64,000 nt of DNA from Adineta vaga (lineage: Eukaryota; Rotifera). The first letter of the stretch is position 1; every line of letters begins with the position of its first letter. Below are positions 35,322-43,431 of this stretch, piece after piece. The stretch is from positions 5,890,001 to 5,954,000 of the forward strand of contig CP075497.1 of NCBI GenBank assembly GCA_021613535.1, read 5' to 3'. Under the pieces are notes generated by a model that did not search any database, was not told the DNA's origin, and worked only from the letters and a program-made list of their open reading frames with translations. A program made the position numbers and the translations under genes.

Positions 35322-37794
35322 ATGAAATTTTCTCTTTCTTTTCTATATGAAATTCTAGATGCTTTTCCAATGGAGCATCTATCATCAATTGAATTAAATG
35401 ATTTTATAGATTATTCATCATTTGATGAATCAATCAATTTAGAAGAATTTTTCTCCAATAAAAATGATAATCAATTAACATTAACAAAATTATTTGCACT
35501 TTTAAGAACATGGAATAAAACTGTACATAATCATTTTACTAGACTTATTTCCACAGTAAGTAAAAAATCAATATTTGATCACACATCAACAATTTCGTTT
35601 TGTTTCATTTAAGATATTAGGTGCAGAAATTAATATAAACGAATATGATGTAGTAACTGGTATGACTTTACTTCATTTTACATGTAAATTCGGAGCAAAA
35701 CAAATTGGTCATGAAAAAGAAGCAGTACAAATTATGAATGCATTAATAAAAAAAGGTATTGATTTGTCTAGAGAATAATATTTCGGAAGAAAAAACTATT
35801 CATTCATGGCAAAAATTTATTGTAATATATCTTAGGTATTAATCTTTCTGCAAAATGTTTATGGATGCAAATGAATTGTCTTCATTATTGTGCTTTTTTC
35901 GATTCATCATCAATTTGTGAGCTTCTTTTAAAACAACCAGATATCTCACCATGTAAAACTAATTACTATACGTTTCTTCATTGATAATCACATTAAACTT
36001 TTTAGTATTAAATCAAACATGTTCTTCCTTTAAAAATGATACTCCATTACATCTAGCATGTGCTACTTTATCTTTGCCTACGGCACAAATTTTAGTACGA
36101 GCTGGAGCAAATCGACAAATACGTGATGATCAAAAACGAACTGCTGCTGGTTTGTTAATTGGATTTATCTTTCTAATCGAAAATTATTATTGTTTAATTA
36201 GATTGTATTCCCATAGTGAATACGGAGGAACAACAGAAATTAGTAAATACATTACGAATGTTGTTTGATGATCCAATGTCAGAACAACAACAGACACTTC
36301 TACTTGATTCAACAATAAGTAATGAGAAATTCTAATTATTAGTCTTAGATAATAATATGCTCTTCTAGGTTCAGACCATCCAGCAACGAAACAATTTCAA
36401 ATTGGTGAACGAGTGCGTGTTACTAATAATAAAGTAAAAGAAAAGAAAAGAGAAGAGAAGTTCATTTTTATTATTCGTAATATCATTATTGAAATAGATT
36501 GGAACAGTAAAATATTTTGGTGCTGTTCCTTTTGGTGTTAATCTTTGGTATGGAATTGAACTTGATGAACCGACAGGTAAACATGATGGTTGCGTTGGAG
36601 GTACACGTTTCTTCACATGTCCACCGAATAAAGGTAAAATGATCATTGGCAATGTACACATCTTTTCTTACTAAATTACTCATTAGGTATTTTTGTCCAA
36701 CCGGCATTTTTACGAAAATTAACACCAGTACAGCATTCACCGGAACGTGAACGTAAATTTCGTCCAATTAATTTTCCAATACCTGATACCAGTAGTATTT
36801 CAAGTCGTGTTGATACTGGTATAACTATTGTTCATTGAAGAAAAAATATTTCCTAATATTTTGCTTCTTTCATAGGTTTAAAACGAGATAGTTCATCAGA
36901 TAGTCGAACGACAGAACAATATCAAGTTAATGATCGAGTATCTTTGTCAAAAAATCGAAGTGGTACAGTCAGATATGCTGGACCTACACTCTTAGGATCA
37001 GGTATAATCCATCGTTGAATATATACATTTCTATTTAGTTTGAATTATTCTAGGCATTTGGTATGGTGTGGAATTAGATACATCTGATGGTTTACATGAT
37101 GGATGTTTAAATATTGAAGGACAACGTTATTTTCAATGTAAACCGCAGCATGGAATATTTGTACGAAGTCAAACTTTAAAAAAGTATTTTCAATTCGTTT
37201 TTCAATTTCTTGAAATAATATTAATTTAATCTCAAATAGATTAAATGATAATGAACAACGACCACAATCAATGACAAATTCATCCGAATTTCCATCAAAA
37301 CATAACTCAAGAATGATCAATTCAGATTATGACTCAACCAGTAAGAATCAATTTTTGTTTACAAATAAATCTTTTCATAGAGATAGTTCTCATTTAATCT
37401 AGCAATGGCTTCAAGTATCGCTGATGCAGATCCATTCAGTAAATCTATTGATGCAAGGTACAGGGCCTCTCTATCTAAGAAACCTTTTATATTTCCTTTT
37501 GTTTTTAGTATTCTCAGTATGTCGTTTCAGATTGGCGATAAAGTCTATTGTCATAATCATGCCGGTAAATTCTTTCTTCTAAGTTTCTCGTTAATATTCA
37601 TTCACATTGATTTAGCTATCGTTCGTTTTATTGGAACTACATTATTCTCGGATGGCATATGGATTGGTATCGAATTTATCTCACGTGCGATTGGCAAAAA
37701 TGATGGAACTGTTAATGGACGTACCTATTTTCAATGTAAACCAAATCATGGTTTATTTGTTCGACCACGTCGTTTATCATTGACAAAAAGATAA
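35322..37794 (+). CDS. CLIP4: CLIP3/CLIP4-like protein with ankyrin repeats and three CAP-Gly domains
   Basis: Fourteen exons: 35322-35555, 35614-35755, 35836-35952, 36006-36149, 36202-36318, 36369-36433, 36498-36633, 36687-36818, 36876-37001, 37054-37183, 37240-37340, 37403-37457, 37509-37564 and 37616-37794. The N-terminal ankyrin part includes VTGMTLLHFTCKFGA, MNCLHYCAFFDSS and TPLHLACATLSLPTAQILV. Three CAP-Gly domains follow, each with the Gly-rich loop and FxCxPxxGxF end: IGTVKYFGAVPFG to CPPNKGIFV, SGTVRYAGPTLLGSG to CKPQHGIFV, and AIVRFIGTTLFSDG to CKPNHGLFV. CAP-Gly domains bind EEY/F tails of tubulin and EB proteins. The order (ankyrin, then three CAP-Gly) is that of CLIP4. The first exon is short and its start rests on an AG acceptor at 35307-35308, 13 nt upstream. 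Confidence 0.88.
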
Positions 37795-37950
37795 TTTATC
37801 CACCATATTCAATTCTCATCTCTTTATCTTCTCAGGAAATATGTAACTGTGATTTAAAATCATTTGCTTTTCTTTTTATGCGTTTGTTTTCAACTGTGAT
37901 ACAAATTTTAGTTAGAATTTTAGCTTCCAAATCCGAATAATTCCATAGTT

Positions 37951-37970
37951 TTGTTTTGTTTTATTTGTAG
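37951..37970 (+). promoter_or_regulatory. Candidate trans-splice acceptor before the CCDC28 start
   Basis: A T/G-rich pyrimidine tract ends in TAG at 37968-37970, 23 nt before the ATG at 37994 and about 175 nt after the CLIP4-like stop. It has the same character as the internal acceptors of neighbouring genes. Confidence 0.45.
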
Positions 37971-37993
37971 ACAAGAAAACGATTTTTTTCTAA

Positions 37994-38728
37994 ATGGCAA
38001 AAACACCAACGAGAAATGTTTCAACAGTATTAAACGATCAATTACCGGACAATGATGATCGATGTAAGAAGAAGTTTTATTGGAAATTCTTTCATATTCA
38101 TTTTTATTTAAAGTTGATGATTATTCATCGGAAAATCCATTAGATTTTACGGCAGGCAGTATTCGACCAAATGAACATGCATTTTTTTCTGATGTAACAA
38201 CCATGAAAGAATTAGAAAACGATTTAACTGATTTATTACAACGATTTCGAGAAGGAACATTATTAGCATTTAGTAAGTCAAAAGATACGTTTCGTTAGTG
38301 TGATTTCATTTTCGAATTTAATAGGTCCACAATTTACTTGTACTAAGATGGATACGATTCGTGAAACTCAAGAACAATTAGCAAGATTACATTTCTCATT
38401 AGATAAAGATCTTTCTACCATAAAGTATGATAGAATATATTGTTGTTTTGATTTCCTTCTATGATCTGTTACTTATTCTAGTATCGAATCTGATGAATGT
38501 CAAAAGAAAGCAAACGAAAATATGTCATGTCTAATGCAAAAGGTAAGAATTTTGAAAAATAAATAATCTTCAAATTCACTTTATTCTTTTCATACTTTAG
38601 TTACAAAAACTAACCGAAGAAATGTAAGTTAAATAAATTCTATAAAATCTTAAATATGTTTTTTTTTTGCTAGTGAAAAATTGCCTCAAATGCCTCCCGA
38701 TCATTCAATGAACAGCGGAACTGAATAA
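37994..38728 (+). CDS. CCDC28: CCDC28-family coiled-coil protein
   Basis: Six exons (37994-38063, 38114-38272, 38325-38424, 38482-38542, 38601-38623, 38674-38728) give 155 aa. The family core is visible: EHAFFSDVTTMKELENDLTD, LLQRFREGTLLAF, then MDTIRETQEQLARLHFSLDKDL and a C-terminal helix (LQKLTEEIEKLP). CCDC28 proteins are small coiled-coil factors; CCDC28B modulates BBS/cilium assembly and mTORC2. Whether this is the A or B form, or precedes that split, cannot be told. Exons are very small and the last intron acceptor is preceded by a long T run. AATAAA lies at about 38763. Confidence 0.85.
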
Positions 38729-38955
38729 CGTGTGGAATTTTTTTTTCTGTTAGCTTTTGTAAAATAAAATCTACTTCTTCAAAATAATAACCATTACGTC
38801 AATGTGAATAACATCATTTCGTCATGTTTAGAAAAATATTTGTTATTACACAATTGCTTGGTAATTTTTCTTCATAATCTACCAACTCCAGCAAATATAT
38901 AAAGAACGTGAATATATTTCAAAAAGAACATCAGAGAATTAATATCTTCTTAATC

Positions 38956-40017
38956 ATGATTTCGTATCCTGAGACAGAACAATTTCGTCATGTGATCACT
39001 GAAGTTACTCGACGAACTCGTCCAACTGAGGAAGATTACCATAAACCTTTACCAGTTTTGAAATTTATTGGAACAGTTAAATTACATGGAACAAATTCAG
39101 GTGTAGGTTATCAAAAAGATGCAGGACATTGGCTTCAATCACGAAACAATGTTCTTACCTTACAAAAAGATAATGCAGGCTTCGCACAATATATGGAACC
39201 AATAGCGGATCGATTTTTCAATGAATTTGTTCTTCCACAAAGTCCAGCTATACAAGAACAATACGAACAAGGACGAAAAATAATTATTTACGGTGAATGG
39301 TGCGGTGGAAATATTCAAAAAGGTGTGGCGATCACTGGTTTACCAAAAATGTTTGTTATTTTTAAAATCCGAGTACGTGATGAAACGAAGTTCACACTTC
39401 AAGAAGCAGCCCAAGCAGAAGATGATGTCCAAGAGAAATCTACTGCACATTCATTTTGGCTTGAACCAAAAGATTGGTCACATATAAAATGGCATGAAAA
39501 ACTCATTTATAACATATTCGACTTTCCAATTTATGAAATTGAAATCGATTTTCAAGAACCTAAACTTTCACAAAATAAACTTGTTGAAATCACTGAAGCG
39601 GTTGAAAAAGAATGTCCTGTTGGTAAATATTTCGAGAAAACAGGTATTGGTGAAGGTGTAGTATGGACTGAATGGGCACAAACTCGTGGTGATTTAAGAT
39701 TTAAAGTTAAAGGCGAAGAACATAGCGTTAGTAAAGTGAAAACGTTAGCACCAGTAGATACAGAAAAATTAGCAACTGTCAATGAATTTATTAATTATGC
39801 ATGTACGGAAAATCGTATGCGTCAAGGTCTCGAATATTTACGTGAACAACAATTAACCACTGAAATGAAAAATATTGGAACATGGATGAAATGGTTAGTC
39901 GGTGATATTTTAAAAGAAGAAAAAGATACAATAGAAGCATCAAATATTGATGTTAAAGATATAACACGAGCAATACCAAACAAAGCAAAACCATGGTATC
40001 AACAACAACTCTCCTAG
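38956..40017 (+). CDS. T4 Rnl2-like RNA ligase
   Basis: A single-exon frame of 353 aa from the ATG at 38956. The covalent nucleotidyltransferase motifs are in order: motif I KLHGTNSG with the AMP-accepting Lys at residue 42, motif Ia LQSRNNVLT, motif III IIIYGEWCGG, motif IV EGVVWTEW and motif V LRFKVKGEEH. RNA ligases of this group adenylate the 5' phosphate and seal it to a 3' OH. The C-terminal part (LREQQLTTEMKNIG, WLVGDILKEEKD) is a helical extension. Animals usually lack this family; phages, protists and fungi have it, and I recall a bdelloid enzyme of this kind. Horizontal acquisition and a role in RNA repair are plausible but inferred. Two AATAAA sites lie near 40077 and 40091. Confidence 0.88.
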   Translation: MISYPETEQFRHVITEVTRRTRPTEEDYHKPLPVLKFIGTVKLHGTNSGVGYQKDAGHWLQSRNNVLTLQKDNAGFAQYMEPIADRFFNEFVLPQSPAIQEQYEQGRKIIIYGEWCGGNIQKGVAITGLPKMFVIFKIRVRDETKFTLQEAAQAEDDVQEKSTAHSFWLEPKDWSHIKWHEKLIYNIFDFPIYEIEIDFQEPKLSQNKLVEITEAVEKECPVGKYFEKTGIGEGVVWTEWAQTRGDLRFKVKGEEHSVSKVKTLAPVDTEKLATVNEFINYACTENRMRQGLEYLREQQLTTEMKNIGTWMKWLVGDILKEEKDTIEASNIDVKDITRAIPNKAKPWYQQQLS

Positions 40018-40149
40018 CATAAATACGAACTTTTTCAAAATATTGAAATAATCATTTTATTTTTCTAATTCTATACAATAAATTCTATCGAATAAAAACG
40101 TTTTTTCTAGTAACCTAATTAAGATAATACGCGCGTTGAACATAATGAA

Positions 40150-40335
40150 ATGGATCGAGCTACGAATATTATTGGTGTAACTATTACATCTATTGTTGTA
40201 ATCATTACATTTATCACTGGAATTTTATATTACTTCATTATGTATCATCATTTTAAACAAAAGAAACACGTTCGTAGTGATACTCATATATCACCAACAA
40301 TCAAAGAAGAAAAGATTTCTACAACATCGTTCTAG
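40150..40335 (+). CDS. Small single-pass membrane protein
   Basis: A 61-aa frame with one strong transmembrane span (IVVIITFITGILYYFIMY, about residues 14-34) and a basic, Ser/Thr-containing tail (KQKKHVRSDTH). The N-terminus is short and near-neutral. It is placed between the RNA ligase (132 nt upstream) and the TMEM50 gene (60 nt downstream) on the same strand. A T-rich AG acceptor at about 40109-40110 precedes it. No family recognised. The frame could be chance, but composition and position make it plausible. Confidence 0.45.
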   Translation: MDRATNIIGVTITSIVVIITFITGILYYFIMYHHFKQKKHVRSDTHISPTIKEEKISTTSF

Positions 40336-40395
40336 AAATCAAAAAATAATAGTTTAGTTTTTACCCGCCTACTTAAAAATGATTCTATATTTTCT

Positions 40396-40872
40396 ATGTT
40401 TTTCACTACCAACGATCCATTTTCAAAGAATACAAAAAGACATAATTATATCATCGCTTTTCTTGCTGGTATACTTACTGGTATTGCTTGGTGGATTATA
40501 ATTGATATATTAGTTCGTTCTATGAATAATTTATTTTCTCGTTTTTATATTCTACCTGGTATAGCAATAACACTCGTGATTATTATACTTCATTTCATTC
40601 CAAATTCAACTGTACAAGATGAAATTCATCTAATAAATTCATTTGATAATTCGATCAAATGTGCCAGACTGTTTCTATTTCTTATTTTTCTTATCATATT
40701 TTCAGCTGTTATTGCAAGTATATGGATATTTATTGTTGATTCTATGATAACAAATAATCTTCAAAAGAAATCGAACTATGTACAATGGTTTGGAATTGGA
40801 AATCTAATTTCTACAATATTACTTGCATTAGCTTCATTATTGAGTCGATTCGGACGAAAAGACGACTACTGA
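40396..40872 (+). CDS. TMEM50: TMEM50-like four-pass membrane protein
   Basis: A single-exon frame of 158 aa, the same length as vertebrate TMEM50A/B. Characteristic pieces are visible: FLAGILTGIAWWIIIDILV in the first span, a second span (ILPGIAITLVIIILHF), a third (LFLFLIFLIIFSAVIASIWIFIVDSM), and the last with a SLLSRFGRKDD end, matching the FGR-x-(E/D)D tail of the family. TMEM50 proteins reside in ER/Golgi membranes; the function is unclear. The gene is intronless and begins 60 nt after the preceding small frame. A strong pyrimidine-AG acceptor at 40900-40910 follows the stop by 38 nt and precedes the next gene. Confidence 0.85.
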   Translation: MFFTTNDPFSKNTKRHNYIIAFLAGILTGIAWWIIIDILVRSMNNLFSRFYILPGIAITLVIIILHFIPNSTVQDEIHLINSFDNSIKCARLFLFLIFLIIFSAVIASIWIFIVDSMITNNLQKKSNYVQWFGIGNLISTILLALASLLSRFGRKDDY

Positions 40873-40899
40873 CGACATCTTAAGATTTTTCTGTTCTTT

Positions 40900-40910
40900 C
40901 ATTTTTTCAG
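40900..40910 (+). promoter_or_regulatory. Candidate trans-splice acceptor after the TMEM50 stop
   Basis: A C/T-rich tract ends in CAG at 40908-40910, 38 nt after the TMEM50 stop and 131 nt before the next supported ATG. No donor is seen in the gap, so an ordinary 5' UTR intron would have to start inside TMEM50 coding sequence. Confidence 0.4.
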
Positions 40911-41041
40911 CGAATACTGTTCATCATAATTAACCTTGTGTCGATAGAAGAAGAAGAAAAACAGATGGCAAATAATAATAGTTGTGAGTATATCTCTTGA
41001 ATATTTAGTCGAGATTTTGATTAAATAAAACGAAAAGAATT

Positions 41042-41893
41042 ATGACGGGAGATAATTCTGTAAGAAATGTTCATTCAAAAATAGTTCTTGATTATTCATT
41101 TTGTAACTCAAGTAACATATGGAATTATCTTGGTATAATAACAATTCTATTATTTATTACAATTTTAATATCCTATTTAAAACATCGACAACAACAAAAA
41201 ACTTTACGTCATCATAAGAATAATTCTGATGCAATCTATATTATAACATTAATTATTCTCGGTTTATTTTTTGTCATTCCATTTATGTGTTGGTTATTAA
41301 CATTTGTAGAAATTCTCGTTACATTTCTACGTTATGGACAAATATCCGCATCACCAATACCAATTCTTACATTACCTATTCGAGCAGTAGCATTTATTTA
41401 TATGAAAATTACAACAGCTATTCATATATATCTAACAGCACCTGGAACATTTATTTTTCTTCTATTCTTTATAATACTTGCATGTATTAAATTTGTTTTT
41501 ATTATTATTATTCGTTTTGGTCTACCAGGATTTTTTCTTTGTTCATATATTGGTTTTGCCATGCCATTGTATGCATTGAGTGAAGTTGGAAGTATTGATT
41601 CTTGGATTGATTTAGCATTTAATATTCAATTACCATTGTTTATTATTTATAAATTTCATCCACTTCTTCTTTCAATTACATCGAAACTATTTTGGTTATT
41701 TTTATTTGTTGTCTTTCTTTTTGGATGTTATATGAAATTTGGTTTAACATTATTATTTGTTTGTAAATGTTTACTTGTTCTTGTTCTTATTCGTTTTACA
41801 TATGTTATCGGAAAAGCGTTTATATTATTAATGTTTTTCAAACCGGTGTCAACACCTTCAGGCAGAGATAGTGGAGGGCGTGGCAAAATTTGA
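41042..41893 (+). CDS. Multi-pass membrane protein of unknown family
   Basis: A single-exon frame of 283 aa with about six to seven hydrophobic spans, rich in Ile, Leu and Phe, for example LGIITILLFITILISYL, IYIITLIILGLFFVIPF, IFLLFFIILACIKFVFIIIIRFG (split across two helices) and LTLLFVCKCLLVLVLI. Loops are short. The N-terminal 30 residues carry an NSS sequon and are probably outside. I do not recognise a family. The stop codon lies exactly where the repeat island begins (41879 onward), and the last residues (RDSGGRGKI) are encoded by sequence next to it. The original C-terminus may therefore have been replaced by the repeat insertion. Confidence 0.6.
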   Translation: MTGDNSVRNVHSKIVLDYSFCNSSNIWNYLGIITILLFITILISYLKHRQQQKTLRHHKNNSDAIYIITLIILGLFFVIPFMCWLLTFVEILVTFLRYGQISASPIPILTLPIRAVAFIYMKITTAIHIYLTAPGTFIFLLFFIILACIKFVFIIIIRFGLPGFFLCSYIGFAMPLYALSEVGSIDSWIDLAFNIQLPLFIIYKFHPLLLSITSKLFWLFLFVVFLFGCYMKFGLTLLFVCKCLLVLVLIRFTYVIGKAFILLMFFKPVSTPSGRDSGGRGKI

Positions 41894-41976
41894 AGTGCAA
41901 CCAGTTTTCAGTGAATTTCTGGTTTCTGATTTCTGATTTTCCAGCAGTATTGTATACAAATAAACGGAAAAGAAGA

Positions 41977-42510
41977 AATCAGCAATCCACTTTTCAATGT
42001 AAAAGTTTTAAGATCTTCTTTGATATATAGACTACCCTGTGTCATTCTCAGAGGACTAGAAATCAGAAATCTACTCCTCGATGTAAATGTTTCATGATCT
42101 TCTGTTGTAAACAGACTACCCTGTGTCATTCTCAGAGGACTAGAAATCAGAAATCTACTCTTCAATGTAAATATTTCAAAATATTCTGTAATATATAGAC
42201 TACTCTGCATTATTCTGAGCGAAGTAGAAATCAGAAATCTACTCTTCGATGTAAATGTTTCATGATCTTCTGTTGTAAACAGACTACCCTGTGTCATTCT
42301 CAGAGGACTAGAAATCAGAAATCTTCTCTTCGATGTAAAAGTTTCAAAATGATCTATGATATATAGACTACTCTGTATCATTCTGAGCGAAGTAGAAATC
42401 AGAAATCTACTTTTCAATGTAAAAGTTTTAAGATCTTCTTTGATATACAGACTACCCTTCATTATTCTGAGAGAACTAGAAATCAGAAATCTACTTTTCA
42501 ATGTAAAATT
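41977..42510. repeat. Tandem array of 84-bp units (six full, one partial)
   Basis: The landmark AATCAG(A/C)AAT recurs at 41977, 42061, 42145, 42229, 42313, 42397 and 42481, exactly 84 bp apart. Units differ by scattered substitutions and fall into two alternating sub-types (one with ATGATCTTCTGTTGTAAAC, one with a TGATATATAGAC-type segment). As 84 is divisible by three, the minus strand stays open for 197 codons as a 28-residue repeat, but no start context, signal or family supports a protein. Confidence 0.92.
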
Positions 42511-42786
42511 TGAAGAATTTTTCTATATAATCCGTGAAAATTTTATAATTTATACAATAAACCGAATGAATAGCAGAAAAGAGGAGGATTAGCGTGCAAG
42601 TCAAATGGTAAGTAAATGAAAACAAAATAGCTATTTTGTTTTCATTTACTTACCATTTGACTTGCACGCTAATCCTCCTCTTTTCTGCTATTCATTCGGT
42701 TTATTGTATAAATTATAAAATTTTCATGGATTATATAGAAAAAATTTCCAAATTTTACATTGAAAAGTAGATTTCTGATTTCTACT
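42475..42786. repeat. Long near-perfect palindrome with no spacer
   Basis: The centre is between 42630 and 42631 (AATAG|CTATT). Arms match perfectly for 96 bp (42535-42630 with 42631-42726), have one mismatch at 42534/42727, match again for 13 bp, and after a short patch of mismatches continue in register to about 42475 and 42786. The outer parts of the arms are the same sequence as the 84-bp tandem unit. In single-stranded form this would fold into a hairpin of about 155 bp. Confidence 0.93.
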
Positions 42787-43431
42787 TTTCTAAGGATAAT
42801 TCAAATTAGTCTCAAAATGATAATAAAAATATCAACTGATATTACAGAAAAATACTTGAAGTTTTGATTGGAAAGTAGATTTCTGATTTCTGATTATCTG
42901 ATTTGAATCAAACAATATATTTTGAAGTCTTGACTCTTAAATTTAAGCATACTATTTTGCTCATATTTAGTCTACAGAAACAGTACGAAATTTTCGAATT
43001 TCAAAATTTTAAAATTTTCAGTTTTCAAAATTTAAATTTTCAAAAATTTTGCCACGTTTCTTTGAAAAATGGTACCAATTTTAAATTTGCCACTTTATGA
43101 GATAGTGATGATGTTCAATAAAAAAAGAATATATCATAGAAAGAAAGTTTCGTGTTGTTTTTTCTCTTCATTTTATTGGAAAGAATATCACATAATGATC
43201 AATTAAAAAATAGTTTTCACATGTCATTGACAAGTTCATAGATAAGAACGAGTAATCCACTAGTATATGAAATACTTTTCACTATCGAGTAAATATTGAC
43301 TTTATCGAATTAATTCATAACTAATAAAGAGAGAGATCTTAGGAATATTGATTTTAATGCTTATTCCTTTTTCTTCGTCTTAAAAGAAGACATATCTGAC
43401 TAGAAATGTCATGAATAAGAAGAAATTCTCT
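42787..43431. other. AT-rich tail of the repeat island and intergenic sequence
   Basis: It contains a diverged inverted copy of the 84-bp unit (to about 42895), then a stretch made of many short self-complementary AAATTT-type words (42985-43050), and AATAAA at about 43119. No coding exon supported; 43150-43431 is probably 3' UTR of the phospholipase gene on the minus strand. Confidence 0.45.

Larger units (their letters stand above)
41879..43056. mobile_element. Candidate non-autonomous foldback element
   Basis: The island begins with a 13-bp sequence (CGTGGCAAAATTT at 41879-41891) whose reverse complement occurs at 43044-43056. Between them lie six 84-bp tandem units, a large zero-spacer palindrome, and diverged inverted copies of the unit near 42764-42790 and 42868-42890. 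No transposase frame is present. The ends lack an obvious target-site duplication, and AAATTTGCCAC occurs again at 43082-43092, so the exact boundaries are uncertain. Tandem arrays joined to long inverted arms are typical of foldback-type elements; that assignment is inference. Confidence 0.4.

Noticed and set aside
41908-42501. 197-codon open frame on the minus strand with 28-residue repeats
   Set aside because: It is open only because the 84-bp tandem period is divisible by three. No start context, signal or known family.
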